A stretch of DNA of 64,000 nt from Muricauda sp. MAR_2010_75 (GCF_000745185.1 NZ_JQNJ01000001.1:4322501-4386500), one strand, 5' to 3'. Shown: positions 35,752 to 46,431, numbered from the stretch's first letter. The notes: a model not told the origin generated them from the letters alone. Made by a program: numbers and translations.

Positions 35752-38700
35752 ATTTTATGGTTTACTTTTTTAGTATTTATTTTTAATAGAGCAATATTGT
35801 CATTGTTCCTGGCCACAATTATTCCTAAGGAATTATCCTTTTCAGCACCAATGCGTATAAATTCTGCGTTCTTCACATCGCCCCTAACAAAGAGTCCAGA
35901 TTTGTTTGCCGGAACAACATTGAATTTTCCATTTCCATCTGCTCTCAGGAAATGTCCATAACTGGCATCATTTCGTGGGGTTTCCACTTCAGAAGAGTAC
36001 AGATTGCCCAACAGGACCATATCACTTAGATCATCTCCATCTAGATCATGAACCAAAATGGAATTGACCGATGATATTTGAACATCACTTGTCATGGGCT
36101 GAAAATCAAATTTTCCTTGTCCGTTGTTCCTAAAAATCCCTGTTGAAAAATTAGTGGCCGCATAATGAATGGATTCGTCCAGCTTGGTACCATACACCTC
36201 CTGTAGACTGGCTTTTCCATAGGCGTCATACGTCTTGAACTTCTCTTTGATGAACGGCATTTGATTGGAACTGCATTCCCTTCCCCTTAAAGGATACAAA
36301 GTGCTGTCTTGATGATAGGCAAGCACAATGTCCTTGGAGTCATTTTCATCAAAGTCGTTTAAATAGATATGGAAAGGCTCCTCAAATGTTGCCTTGTACT
36401 TATAGTTTTGGCCTAAGTTACCTGCAATGATATCTTTGTTCCCATCACCATCAACGTCCTCTACTGCCAGTCCAAACCACCAACCAATATGTTTGTCCAA
36501 CCCAAATTGTGCGGTTGCATCTTCAAACATGTTTTCTGTATTGATCAAAATCTCCACAGGCCCCCATTCATTCCCAATAATTAGATCCAAGCTCCCATCG
36601 CCATTGACATCCGTCCAAAGGGCATCAGTAACCATGGTGTGTTCCATTAACATCGGAGCAACTTTTTCGGTAACATCGGCAAACACTATTTGGCCATTTT
36701 CACTTTTGTTTTCCAGAATTGTACTTTTTGAATAACGACCATAGTTCATGGGCCTTAGCCTGCTTCCCACAAAAAGGTCCAGATCACCATCCCCGTCATA
36801 GTCCCCAGTTACAACTTTAAACCCACTGGTCACTATATCTGGAATGTTGCTTTGCAGTCTTGCAAAGATTCCATTCCCTCTATTTTCATAAAAACGGTCC
36901 CTATAATACCCGCTCAACGGGGCCTCTTCATTGCCTCCACTTGTAACATAGAGGTCTTGATCGCCATCATTGTCTGCATCAAAAAATACAGCTCCCATAT
37001 CCTCGTGTGCCTTATCCTTTTCAAAAACTATGGAATTTGAAACTTCAAAGCCTCCATTTTGCTTTTGGATGAAGAGACTTCCGGCTTGGTTTCTGGCACC
37101 ACCGATAAAGAAATCATCAAGTCCATCGTTATTCACGTCTGCCACGGCAAGTGCTGGGCCCATCATGGACATTTTATGGGGTATCAGTGATTCTTTATCA
37201 AAATCATTATAATCGTTTTCCGCATGTTTAAAATTAAGCTGTAGTGAATCGGTTATATCCGTAAACAGATATCCTGCGTTCTGAAAATCATCTGCCTTGA
37301 ACGTATCTGTAGGCTGATAGGCTATTTCCAAGGTTTGATTGACCGGAACATTATATTGATACTGCATGCTACCGTTTGGCCATCTTACTATCAAAGTATC
37401 AATTACGTTCAGGTGCCCCAATCCAAAGTGTAGATTGTCTGCCATGGCTGATTGAAAACCGCGGGAATAATATTGTTCCGCAATTTGATGTACTCCCTTT
37501 GATTTAATTTCCACACGTGCGCCAATGGCATCTACATTGCTATTTTCCCCTTTTAACTCGACCATTAGGTAGTTGTTCTTTTGATCCGTGTTGTTCCGAT
37601 ACACCAATGCGTTATCTTCCGAATTATTGACCACAATATCCATATCACCATCATTGTCAAAATCGGCATAAGCCGCACCGTTTGAGTTTGTCAAGGGTTG
37701 TCTGGCCAATTCAACTTTATCGAATTTTAAATTTCTTTGGTTCAGGAAGAAATAGTTCTCTTTCTTTCTTTTGGGCAATCGGTCTATCACCTCTTTCATA
37801 TAGGCTTCCTTGTCCAGATGCCCACTCTCCATGGCTTGTTCCCTTTCCTTACTATGATATTCTTTGTGCCATAATTTAAAGTCGTTGTTCCTAAAGTCCC
37901 GTTTTATACCATTTGAAACGAAAATATCCCTGTACCCATCATTATCCATATCAAAGAATAAGGGGCCCCAACTCCAATCGGTACTGGAAACTCCCGAAAT
38001 CTGTTCAATATTTGAAAACATGGGCAATTTGGATTTTGGGTCAACACCATTGTTCAAATGAAGGGCATTGTACATATACTGGTGATGGAGATTTAAATTG
38101 ACATGTTTAAAGAACATCTCAACATTCATTCCGCTCATACTTGTTTTTTGGGTATAGTTGTCCTCAGCGGTCATATCCACTGTCATAATATCCAACAACC
38201 CATCATTGTTGATATCGGCCATGTCATTCCCCATGGAAAAATTGGATACATGTCCAAAAGTCTTTAATGAACTTTCGGTGAAAGTGCCATTTTGATTATT
38301 AATGTACAGATGATCCTTTTCCGAATAATCATTGCTGGTAAATACATCTGGCCAACCATCATTATTGATATCCCCAATGGCCACTCCCAAAGTGAACGCC
38401 AGTTTATTTGCGATTATCCCCGATTCCATGGTAACATCGGTGAATATGCCATTGTTGTTCCTGAAAAGTCTTTCACCAGTATTATCAGGTAATGACAGCA
38501 TACGGGTTCGGATGCTATCCAAACTGTACACGTCTATATCATGATTGATCAAGAACATATCCAAGTCACCATCCAAGTCATAATCAAAAAAAGCGGCTTG
38601 TGTAGAATTCAAAGGAATATCCAATCCGTACTTCCCTGCCATTTCCTTAAAAACAGGAATGCCCTTGTCATTGATACCTTGATTGACCAACAACTCATTC

Positions 38701-39140
38701 CTAAGATGTTCTTTATTGGCAATTCTTCCAGATTTACAGATATATATGTCCAAGAGGCCATCATTGTTAATGTCCACAACTGTGACCCCAGTAGGGAAAC
38801 CAAACCCACCCTTTGTATTGGAGGAACGGGTCACGTTCCTAAATTTCATGTCTCCTTTGTTCAGGTAAAGGCTGTTGGCCCTTCTATTGCTGACAAAATA
38901 AATATCCTGTAATCCATCATTATTAAAGTCTCCGGTGGCAACTCCCGCACCATTATAATAGTATTCGTAAACAAAACCATTTAGAAAAGTGTTTTCATCG
39001 AGTTGATTGTTAAATTCGATGCCGGTATAATCTGAATCCAACACTTCAAAAAGTTGGTTACTGGAACTATTCTTTTTGGTGCATGAACCTAACAGCATCA
39101 GCAACAAAAAACCTAAAAGATTTCTCTTCATTGAATCCAT
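35748..39140 (-). CDS. FG-GAP/VCBS repeat lipoprotein with ASPIC/UnbV domain (CRTAC1 type)
   Basis: 1130 residues (the ATG at 39131 would give 1127). Signal with lipobox LGSC. The chain has many calcium-binding loops of D-x-N-x-D-G-x-x-D form (DFNNDGLQDIYF, DINNDGWPDVF, DFDNDGDMDIV and others), which build two seven-blade integrin-like propellers (about 45-500 and 640-1120). Between them lies an ASPIC/UnbV domain (about 520-600, ending VRWPNGSMQ). Such lipoproteins often accompany SusCD genes and probably sit on the cell surface, binding carbohydrate. No enzyme activity is known. It lies between SusD and the PQQ dehydrogenase. Confidence 0.88.
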   Translation of the reverse strand: MDSMKRNLLGFLLLMLLGSCTKKNSSSNQLFEVLDSDYTGIEFNNQLDENTFLNGFVYEYYYNGAGVATGDFNNDGLQDIYFVSNRRANSLYLNKGDMKFRNVTRSSNTKGGFGFPTGVTVVDINNDGLLDIYICKSGRIANKEHLRNELLVNQGINDKGIPVFKEMAGKYGLDIPLNSTQAAFFDYDLDGDLDMFLINHDIDVYSLDSIRTRMLSLPDNTGERLFRNNNGIFTDVTMESGIIANKLAFTLGVAIGDINNDGWPDVFTSNDYSEKDHLYINNQNGTFTESSLKTFGHVSNFSMGNDMADINNDGLLDIMTVDMTAEDNYTQKTSMSGMNVEMFFKHVNLNLHHQYMYNALHLNNGVDPKSKLPMFSNIEQISGVSSTDWSWGPLFFDMDNDGYRDIFVSNGIKRDFRNNDFKLWHKEYHSKEREQAMESGHLDKEAYMKEVIDRLPKRKKENYFFLNQRNLKFDKVELARQPLTNSNGAAYADFDNDGDMDIVVNNSEDNALVYRNNTDQKNNYLMVELKGENSNVDAIGARVEIKSKGVHQIAEQYYSRGFQSAMADNLHFGLGHLNVIDTLIVRWPNGSMQYQYNVPVNQTLEIAYQPTDTFKADDFQNAGYLFTDITDSLQLNFKHAENDYNDFDKESLIPHKMSMMGPALAVADVNNDGLDDFFIGGARNQAGSLFIQKQNGGFEVSNSIVFEKDKAHEDMGAVFFDADNDGDQDLYVTSGGNEEAPLSGYYRDRFYENRGNGIFARLQSNIPDIVTSGFKVVTGDYDGDGDLDLFVGSRLRPMNYGRYSKSTILENKSENGQIVFADVTEKVAPMLMEHTMVTDALWTDVNGDGSLDLIIGNEWGPVEILINTENMFEDATAQFGLDKHIGWWFGLAVEDVDGDGNKDIIAGNLGQNYKYKATFEEPFHIYLNDFDENDSKDIVLAYHQDSTLYPLRGRECSSNQMPFIKEKFKTYDAYGKASLQEVYGTKLDESIHYAATNFSTGIFRNNGQGKFDFQPMTSDVQISSVNSILVHDLDGDDLSDMVLLGNLYSSEVETPRNDASYGHFLRADGNGKFNVVPANKSGLFVRGDVKNAEFIRIGAEKDNSLGIIVARNNDNIALLKINTKKVNHKI

Positions 39141-39322
39141 GGAGTTTTAGTTTCAAAATTTTCCAAATCAATCCCAATGCCCAATACATTTGGAACCATC
39201 ACTTTTAAGATAGAGCCGCGCAATGACAGGAGAAATAATCCCGATCGGTCAACAAAAGAAGGGCATAACAGCAATGGAACATGTCCTATTGCCGTTATGA
39301 AACCACTTCTTAGTACCCACAT

Positions 39323-40810
39323 CTAATATCCAGGGTTTTGATCTAGACCATCAATGAGTTCAACTTCGGTGCCAGGCTTGGGCAGTAGCATATTGTTTGC
39401 AGAAACATTGGGATATAAATCCTCATTGGCTTCCACTACCATTTCTTTACGCACCAAATCAAACCAGCGATTGTTCTCAAAGGCTAATTCCCAATTTCTT
39501 TCTGCGATGACCGCATCATCAAATTGGCTTTGTGACAGTCCGGCTGGTAGGTCAACTGCAGGGTCAGGCGTACCAATTGCCTGGTTGTTCGCTCTTCTAC
39601 GAATCATGTTCACTGCTTCATAGGCTTCGGTCGTAGGACCACTACCAGCCATATTGGCTGCTTCAGCATATATTAAAAGAACATCGGCATATCTTATAAT
39701 AGGAGTAAACAAATCGCCTTCTGTACTACCGCAAGGCGACACATCTGGGCCACAGGGAGGTCCTGCATCCCTAAATTTACCAATATACGGTTGTCCAAAC
39801 TCTCCATCTTCCCATGCTGTACCGTCACTAAAAACAGTGTGGAAAGACACATCCTTACGATAGCCATCAGGGAAGGCATTAAAAAATCGTGCTTCAGAGA
39901 ACCAATCGGACCAACCTCCTTCGCTACCAGGTCTGGTGGCATGGTGGTGCTTACTACCTGTACCATTACCGGCAGTTGAACTACCTGCGAACAAGAAAAT
40001 CCATTCTGGACTGGTGAACTTATTGTCAGCCCTCCAGAGATTGGCGAAATCCGTTTCAAGACTAAATTCCCCACCATCCATGACTTCCTTGGCCTTATCT
40101 CTTGCCAATGCATAACTAGCTGCATCTTTTAATGGCCAACCCGCCTTGGTCAAATATACTTTTGCCAACACTGCGGAGGCAGCCCATCGGTCTGCTCTTG
40201 CCTCTTCAGGAAATGAGTTTGGCAATAGATTTTCTGCATTTTGTAAATCTGATATGATTGCTGCATAAATTTCACTAACTGGAGATTGTCCCACATTTGC
40301 AGCATCATTCTGGTTTTCAACAGTGATTATGGGCACCTCGCCCCACCATTGTGTCAGATAAAAATAGGATAGCCCTCTTAAAAAGTAAGCCTGACCCACT
40401 GACCCGTCCAAATTTGACAACTCACTTGTTTCAGCATTTGCAATGACACTGTTGGCATTGTTTATAGCACGGTACAATGCTCTCCAGACAGAAACATGCA
40501 AACCATTGTTTGGATCTGGATGAAACTCATCATATTCTTTTAAGTTGGCCGCTGGAGGTCTGGAAGTAACATCTTCACTACCTCCACTCATTAGGAATGT
40601 ATTGTTAAAGTCAAAATTTCCCCAACCCCCATAAAGGTTTCTATAAATCCCAACTGTAGCGGCATCAAAATCGGCTTCCGTTGCAAAAAAGCTTTCAGGG
40701 GATAGTAAACCTTCGGGCTGTTCTTCCAACTCTGTACAGCCCGCTAAAACCAAAGCGGCTGTAATTCCTAGCAAAAACTGCTTTATAAATAACTTCTTCA
40801 TTGATATCAA
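39323..40810 (-). CDS. SusD/RagB-family glycan-binding lipoprotein
   Basis: 495 residues (the ATG at 40801 is equally possible). Lipobox LAGC. The N-terminal TPR-like helices and C-terminal variable region of SusD are present (LRGLSYFYLTQWWGEVP near 130 and LIYAEAANM near 390 are family signatures). SusD lids the SusC transporter and captures glycan at the cell surface. It starts 13 bases after the SusC stop. A 182-base gap follows before the FG-GAP gene. Confidence 0.93.
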   Translation of the reverse strand: MISMKKLFIKQFLLGITAALVLAGCTELEEQPEGLLSPESFFATEADFDAATVGIYRNLYGGWGNFDFNNTFLMSGGSEDVTSRPPAANLKEYDEFHPDPNNGLHVSVWRALYRAINNANSVIANAETSELSNLDGSVGQAYFLRGLSYFYLTQWWGEVPIITVENQNDAANVGQSPVSEIYAAIISDLQNAENLLPNSFPEEARADRWAASAVLAKVYLTKAGWPLKDAASYALARDKAKEVMDGGEFSLETDFANLWRADNKFTSPEWIFLFAGSSTAGNGTGSKHHHATRPGSEGGWSDWFSEARFFNAFPDGYRKDVSFHTVFSDGTAWEDGEFGQPYIGKFRDAGPPCGPDVSPCGSTEGDLFTPIIRYADVLLIYAEAANMAGSGPTTEAYEAVNMIRRRANNQAIGTPDPAVDLPAGLSQSQFDDAVIAERNWELAFENNRWFDLVRKEMVVEANEDLYPNVSANNMLLPKPGTEVELIDGLDQNPGY

Positions 40811-40823
40811 TTTTTATTATTTC

Positions 40824-43800
40824 TTAAAAACCTAAATCCAAACCTACTGTTATCACTTTTTGGGATGGGTACGATGATGTATCCAAACCAGCTTGTGTAT
40901 CTACTTGGTTCGTAGATTCAGGGTCATATCCGGTGTAATCCGTAATGGTGATCAGATTTGTTCCCGATACATAGAGACGTGCCTTGGAAATATTAAGCTT
41001 GTCCAATATTTCTGATGGAAAACTATACCCAAGGGCAATGTTCTTAAATCTGATGTAAGAACCATCTTCCAACCATCTGCTCGATTGCAGTTGCTCCTGT
41101 GAATTGGTTCCTTCGAAGGATGGCACGTTGGTATCTTCATTTTGAGGCGTCCATCGGTCCAAAATCGCAGCACCAGTTGCATCTGCATCCCCAGAAGTAC
41201 GATCGGACCGTACTCTACCCAAATTGTATATGTCATTGCCTTGGACTCCTTGAATGAAAATGTTCAAATCAAGATTCCCATATCGGAAGGTATTGTTCCA
41301 CCCAAAAGTGTAATCTGGAAGAGCACTTCCAATAACCGTGATGTCATCACCATTGATTTGATTGTCATTGTTTACATCAACATATTTTGGTGCTCCAGGG
41401 AAAGAGCCATACGTGGCAGCTTCGGCTGCTTCGGAACTTTTCCAAACCCCGTCCTGTATGTATCCTCTCATTTGGCCAATGGATTCACCAACCTCTAACC
41501 AGAGTACATTTCCAAAGTTGGGAAGTGAATTTACCCCTGCAACAGGAATCTCGTCCCTATCTCCATCCAATGACAAAACTTTGTTGTTGTTGAAAGCAAT
41601 GTTGAATCCAGAATCCCATGAAAACCTCTCGGTTTTTAAAGGTGTACCTCCCAGATAAAATTCAAACCCTTTGTTCTCCACTTCGGCAATGTTTCTAAGA
41701 ACATTGTCCACCCCTGAGGTACCTGGTAGCGGTACAAACAAAAGCAAATCCTCGGTTGTTTTCTTATAGTAATCTGCTATAAAGTTTAGCCTGTTGTTAA
41801 AGAGATCAAGATCTACCCCAACGTTGAACTGTCTGGTCTGCTCCCATTTTAAATCGGGGTTGGCAGCGGTTGCAGCTTGAATTACACCAACAGATGCCCC
41901 ACCGCTTCCCAAAATGGTAGTAGTTGTTGAAAGTCTGGCCAAGGACAGGAAAGGAGCAATATTCTGGTTACCTATGATTCCGTAGCTTGCCCTTAACTTA
42001 AAGTTGTTGATGTCCTCTGAATCTTCCAAAAATCTCTCATTTGAGATGTTCCAGGCAAAACCAGCAGATGGGAAGAAACCTCTTTTATTATTGGCTCCAA
42101 ATACGGAAGAACCATCTGATCGGGCTGTAAGATTTATAGAATAACGATCGTCATATGCATAACTAAGTCTTCCGACGTAAGACAACAATGAACGTTCATC
42201 GTGGAACGAAGTGGGTACCTGAGGGTTGGCTCCAAGCGCCAAATTGTTAAAGGTTACTCCATCTGTCAAAAAACCGGTTGCTGAAGCAACGCTACCGTTA
42301 TTCCTTTCATATTGTTGTTCAAGAACCCCGGTAACGGTAAGGCGATGAGCTTCACCAAGATTGGGTGTATACGTCAGTTGGTTGGTGTTCTGTAATGTCA
42401 AACTCCTTTGATTGGTAATGGAAGCTGTCTCCAATTGGGTCTTATTTGTTGCCAATTGATTGTTGTAAGCACTGTTTTCCAAATCAACTGAACGATATGC
42501 CCCTCTAACCGTTAACTTAAGGTCATCAATAATCTCATATTCAAAATTGGCATTCACACTTACCGTATTTGAAATATTCTGGTTGATGGGTTCCTTGGCC
42601 ACACCTACAGGGTTGAACTGTGTTGGTGGTCCAAAACTTCCGGAAGGTTGACTGTAGGTCCCATCGTCTTCATAGACCGGCAAAACCGGCGCAAAAAGTT
42701 GCGCTGAAAAAATTGGACTGTTCAATCCGTTCAAGGTTGTGGGGTGGTTTTCTTCCCTTGCTAGGAAAGCATTGACCCCAACACTCAACTTATCACTTAA
42801 TTTGGTCTTGATATTGGAACGAAGTGAATATCTGGTATACCCAGTGTTCAAGACTATTCCATCTTGATCGGTCACGTTTCCAGAGACATAGTAGTCAACG
42901 TTTTCACTTGCACCACTAATGCTTAGCACATGGTTTTGGGCAAAACCATTTTTGAAAATTTCATCTTGCCAATCCGTACCTCCGGTGCTTCTGAAATTTG
43001 AGATTTCAGAATCACTGAAAACCGGTGATCCACCAAAAGCGACCCTGTGGGCATTGACAGTTTGTGCATATTCTGAGGCATTGAGCAAATCCAATTCCCT
43101 TCTTACCGTGTGTACACTAAAAAAGGTATTGTAGGTCAATACCGGCTTTCCTATTTTTCCCGTCTTGGTCGTAATCAAGATAACCCCATTTGCTCCACGA
43201 GAACCGTAAATCGCAGTAGCAGAAGCATCTTTTAAAACTTGAATGGATTCGATATCATTTGGGTTCAAATTGTTTAAGGACCCGCCTTGAAAACCATCAA
43301 TAACTATAAGTGGATCATTTCCTGCACTCAGCGAGTTGGACCCCCTTATCCGAATGTTTACCCCTCCGTTGGGTGAACCATCGGTACTTTGAATAAACAC
43401 ACCAGGAACACGACCCTGAAGGGCTTGGTCTGTTCTTGTAATCGGAAGTTCCTCAAGTTCTTCAACTTCCACAGAAACAACAGACCCAGTCAAATCCACC
43501 TTACGCTGGGTACCATACCCAACTACAACAACTTCATTAAGCCCGGCCGCGCTTTCTTCAAGAATGATAGTAAGGCTTGATTGACCGTTAGCGGGAATTT
43601 CTTTGGTTCCATAGCCAATAAATGAAACTATAAGAATGGCGTTCTCATCGGATAAGGTCATTGAAAAATTGCCATCAAAATCGGCTTGGGTTCCATTTGT
43701 CGTCCCTTTTTCTACAATATTGGCACCACCCAAGGGTACATTTTGGGAGTCAACCACAGTCCCAGACACCTGATACTGTATAGGTTGCTCAATTTCAGCC

Positions 43801-44189
43801 TTATCTTGATCGTCAATACGTGATCGTTGGCTTTCAGTAAGGATTATTTTTCTATCGAGAATTTCAAAAACCGTTCTGGTCTTATCAAATAAACGGTTTA
43901 AAACTTCCTCAATATTGGCTTTAGTAAATTTTAGGGTAACCCTTTGATTAAGGTTAACAGCAGTAGTCTTAAAAATGAAAGTGAATTCGGTGGTCGATTC
44001 AATCTCATCTATAACTTCCGCTACAGTTGCCGATTCCACATCCAGGGTGACTTTGGTTAACTGAGAGTAGGAACTTTTGGCTTGCAGCGATAAGGTTATC
44101 GTAAATAGTACAACAAGCGATAACTTCATTTTAAGGTTTAAATTTAGTGTCCGGGGTATTATATAGCCAGACTTCCAGAAGCTTTTCAT
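40824..44189 (-). CDS. SusC/RagA TonB-dependent outer-membrane transporter with STN domain
   Basis: 1121 residues. Signal peptide ending SSYSQ (about 43). Then the STN signalling domain (about 50-110), a carboxypeptidase-regulatory-like domain (about 135-215), TonB-box-like VVVVGYGTQ, plug (about 225-340) and a 22-strand barrel ending in the aromatic-terminated GLDLGF. It imports oligosaccharide through the outer membrane. The STN domain predicts that uptake is signalled to the FecR protein encoded 136 bases upstream, which in turn frees the ECF sigma factor. Confidence 0.94.
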   Translation of the reverse strand: MKSFWKSGYIIPRTLNLNLKMKLSLVVLFTITLSLQAKSSYSQLTKVTLDVESATVAEVIDEIESTTEFTFIFKTTAVNLNQRVTLKFTKANIEEVLNRLFDKTRTVFEILDRKIILTESQRSRIDDQDKAEIEQPIQYQVSGTVVDSQNVPLGGANIVEKGTTNGTQADFDGNFSMTLSDENAILIVSFIGYGTKEIPANGQSSLTIILEESAAGLNEVVVVGYGTQRKVDLTGSVVSVEVEELEELPITRTDQALQGRVPGVFIQSTDGSPNGGVNIRIRGSNSLSAGNDPLIVIDGFQGGSLNNLNPNDIESIQVLKDASATAIYGSRGANGVILITTKTGKIGKPVLTYNTFFSVHTVRRELDLLNASEYAQTVNAHRVAFGGSPVFSDSEISNFRSTGGTDWQDEIFKNGFAQNHVLSISGASENVDYYVSGNVTDQDGIVLNTGYTRYSLRSNIKTKLSDKLSVGVNAFLAREENHPTTLNGLNSPIFSAQLFAPVLPVYEDDGTYSQPSGSFGPPTQFNPVGVAKEPINQNISNTVSVNANFEYEIIDDLKLTVRGAYRSVDLENSAYNNQLATNKTQLETASITNQRSLTLQNTNQLTYTPNLGEAHRLTVTGVLEQQYERNNGSVASATGFLTDGVTFNNLALGANPQVPTSFHDERSLLSYVGRLSYAYDDRYSINLTARSDGSSVFGANNKRGFFPSAGFAWNISNERFLEDSEDINNFKLRASYGIIGNQNIAPFLSLARLSTTTTILGSGGASVGVIQAATAANPDLKWEQTRQFNVGVDLDLFNNRLNFIADYYKKTTEDLLLFVPLPGTSGVDNVLRNIAEVENKGFEFYLGGTPLKTERFSWDSGFNIAFNNNKVLSLDGDRDEIPVAGVNSLPNFGNVLWLEVGESIGQMRGYIQDGVWKSSEAAEAATYGSFPGAPKYVDVNNDNQINGDDITVIGSALPDYTFGWNNTFRYGNLDLNIFIQGVQGNDIYNLGRVRSDRTSGDADATGAAILDRWTPQNEDTNVPSFEGTNSQEQLQSSRWLEDGSYIRFKNIALGYSFPSEILDKLNISKARLYVSGTNLITITDYTGYDPESTNQVDTQAGLDTSSYPSQKVITVGLDLGF

Positions 44190-44241
44190 AACTTTGGTTG
44201 AGTTTTAGTGATTAATTAGTTTATAGGTCACTGAATTTTCG

Positions 44242-44267
44242 TCGGGGAATGTAGCAGCATTTCCCGA
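44242..44267. terminator. Hairpin between FecR and SusC genes, locus A
   Basis: TCGGGGAATG (44242-44251) pairs with CATTTCCCGA (44258-44267) with one G-T pair and a 6-base loop; a T run follows on the plus strand. It lies in the leader of SusC and may attenuate read-through from fecR. A hairpin sits at the same place in locus B (50453). Confidence 0.4.
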
Positions 44268-44325
44268 TTTTTATTTTACGGTTCAGCGGAAAGGGGATTG
44301 TGTACAGTGCATAGAATTATGATGT

Positions 44326-45489
44326 TTAGTTAATTACTACTTTGTTTTCCACTACTTCATAGTCAATCCGATAAACCTGTTTGAAATAGTTCAACACCTG
44401 CTCAATTGTTTCCTTTTCAGTTTCTATGGTGGCATTGAACCGTTCCTTTGCCAAGGATTCGTTGTTGTTTATGATAGTGACGTTATAGTAGCGTTGAAGT
44501 TTTATCAAAATATTTTCGAAAGGTTCGTTCCGAATCACAATTCTACCTTCTACCCAAGAGGTATACAATGAGGTATTGACTTTTGACTTGGAAATATTCT
44601 TGTTGGAGCGATTAAAAGAGCCCATGTAGCCTGGCTCAAGTAACACCTTGCTATTTTCATCGAAATTGTTGAGAGGTTCCAGACTCACCAGTCCATCTAC
44701 CAGTACTACCTCAGTATCACTATTCTCCCCATAGTCGGATAGATTGAACCGCGTACCCAAGACTTCAACATTCAAATCATGGGCGTTTACCACAAATGGG
44801 TGTTCCTTGTCATGGGCGACTTCCAAAAAAGCTTCGCCTTCCAAGAACACTTCGCGTTTTTGTCCAGGCAAGAAACTTACCGGGTAACGAAGGGAGCTCC
44901 CTGAATTGAGGTGTACTTTGGTCCCATCAGAAAGCACAAGATTGAAACGCTTGGCGTTGGGTACTTTTAATGTATTATAAATGATGGTCTCCTGCTTAGC
45001 GTTTTCGTATTTAATCGTGTTACCTTTCTGGATACCCACCAAATTGCCATTGGCAGACTGTATGCTCCCATTGGTATCTGTATTAAGGACCTTTACTTCA
45101 CCGTTGTCCAACTGTAGGGTTATCTGATCGGTGCGTGGAACAATGGTTGGGTTAACACTTTCTGTTTCGGGAAAAAATTGGTTTCTAAACATAAAACCCA
45201 CTCCAAATAAAATAACAATCAATGCGGCATAGCGGAAGAAAGTTCCCATCCGCTTTTGATAAAAAACATTCTTATCCTTTCTAATTTCCTTGAAAAGTTG
45301 TTGCTTAATTTCCTTCTTGTCGAGTTCGTTCATTGAAACTGTTATTGCATAGTAGGTTTTTACATATTGTTTAAAGGTGGAATCATGTTTTTGATCCTGA
45401 ATCCATTCATTCAAGCTATCCAAATCATGGCTATTTGCGGAATCGCAAAGAAACTTTACCAGAAGTGAATCCATACCTTTTGACGACAT
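44326..45489 (-). CDS. FecR-family anti-sigma factor, locus A
   Basis: 387 residues: cytoplasmic helical N-terminus that holds the sigma factor (about 1-80), one membrane segment (FFRYAALIVILFGVGFMF, about 85-105), a periplasmic FecR domain (about 160-260) and a C-terminal DUF4974/STN-like domain (about 315-387). It relays the state of the SusC transporter to the ECF sigma factor. The sigma gene lies divergently, 117 bases away, rather than upstream on the same strand. Confidence 0.9.
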   Translation of the reverse strand: MSSKGMDSLLVKFLCDSANSHDLDSLNEWIQDQKHDSTFKQYVKTYYAITVSMNELDKKEIKQQLFKEIRKDKNVFYQKRMGTFFRYAALIVILFGVGFMFRNQFFPETESVNPTIVPRTDQITLQLDNGEVKVLNTDTNGSIQSANGNLVGIQKGNTIKYENAKQETIIYNTLKVPNAKRFNLVLSDGTKVHLNSGSSLRYPVSFLPGQKREVFLEGEAFLEVAHDKEHPFVVNAHDLNVEVLGTRFNLSDYGENSDTEVVLVDGLVSLEPLNNFDENSKVLLEPGYMGSFNRSNKNISKSKVNTSLYTSWVEGRIVIRNEPFENILIKLQRYYNVTIINNNESLAKERFNATIETEKETIEQVLNYFKQVYRIDYEVVENKVVIN

Positions 45490-45606
45490 TGTTAGTTGAG
45501 CTCGTTTTAAGAATTACAAAGCACAATCACAATACCCTAATTTTTTGTCTATTTTTTTTAATATTCGCAAAATATTTACTTTTAGTTTCTTGAAAACGCA
45601 TAACCA
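45490..45606. promoter_or_regulatory. Divergent promoter region of fecR and ECF sigma, locus A
   Basis: 117 AT-rich bases between two divergent start codons must carry both promoters. An ATATTCGCAAAATATTTAC stretch (45560-45580) lies near the sigma gene. No operator can be named. Confidence 0.4.
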
Positions 45607-46185
45607 ATGGAATTTAAAGATAATGAGGAATTGATTAAGGCACTGAACAATGGCAAGGAAATTGCTTATGAATATTTGGTGGACACATACGGAAACCGTA
45701 TGTATGCTTACGCGCTTACTTTAGTAAAGAATCCACCATTGGCAAAGGATATTGTTCAAAATGTTTTCTTGAACACATGGAAATTCCGCAAAAAACTCAG
45801 TAGTAAATATGACATAAAGAACTTCCTTTTTAGATCTGTCCATAATGAATTTATTAACCAATATCAAAAGGATAAGGCCCAGATGCTCCTACAATATAAA
45901 TATGTGGAGACTTTGAATCAAATTGTGGAGGAATCGGATGAAAACACAATTGTCCAGATGATAAAGATTGTCTATCAGGAAATCGAAAAACTTCCCCCCA
46001 AATGCAAGGAGGTTTTCTGTCTCAGTAAAAAAGAAGGGCTCACAAATAATGAAATATCATTACATCTTGGCATATCATTAAAAACGGTTGAAGCTCAGAT
46101 CACCAAGGCCTTCACAATACTTCGAGCAAGGTTGGGAGAACAATTTGAGTCTATTTTCCTATTGATATTCAATCCAAATTTCTAG
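45607..46185 (+). CDS. ECF-type RNA polymerase sigma factor, locus A
   Basis: 192 residues: sigma region 2 (about 20-90, with AKDIVQNVFLNTWKFR) and region 4 (about 130-185, with LPPKCKEVFCLSKKEGLTNNEIS and SLKTVEAQI). It is of the Bacteroidota FecI-like type that activates susCD genes when FecR signals transport. It is transcribed away from fecR and susC. The gene after it on this strand is 1.5 kb away. Confidence 0.92.
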   Translation: MEFKDNEELIKALNNGKEIAYEYLVDTYGNRMYAYALTLVKNPPLAKDIVQNVFLNTWKFRKKLSSKYDIKNFLFRSVHNEFINQYQKDKAQMLLQYKYVETLNQIVEESDENTIVQMIKIVYQEIEKLPPKCKEVFCLSKKEGLTNNEISLHLGISLKTVEAQITKAFTILRARLGEQFESIFLLIFNPNF

Positions 46186-46431
46186 TTATTTAAAAGTAAA
46201 ATATTTCAATCATATTAACTTTTTTGGCAAGCCAAAATTAAACCATATTAATTTTTTAATCTTACAAATTAATTGAAGATAAGCAAGTCTATTGTAACAC
46301 TTCAAGGTTCCCAAAACTTACCAAACTAATACTATTGAGCGAGGCAACTTTATCTAATCGATTATATATAGTCTTCTCATCGAATTTGGGAATCCAAAGG
46401 TCTTTTGGCTTCAAACTTATATCGTTCAAAC

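Noticed and set aside
39128..39322. 64-codon minus-strand frame starting right after the SusD stop and overlapping the FG-GAP start
   Set aside because: It is hydrophobic but has no recognisable signal or motif, and it overlaps the following start by 13 bases. A chance frame in the 182-base gap is more likely, though coupling cannot be excluded.
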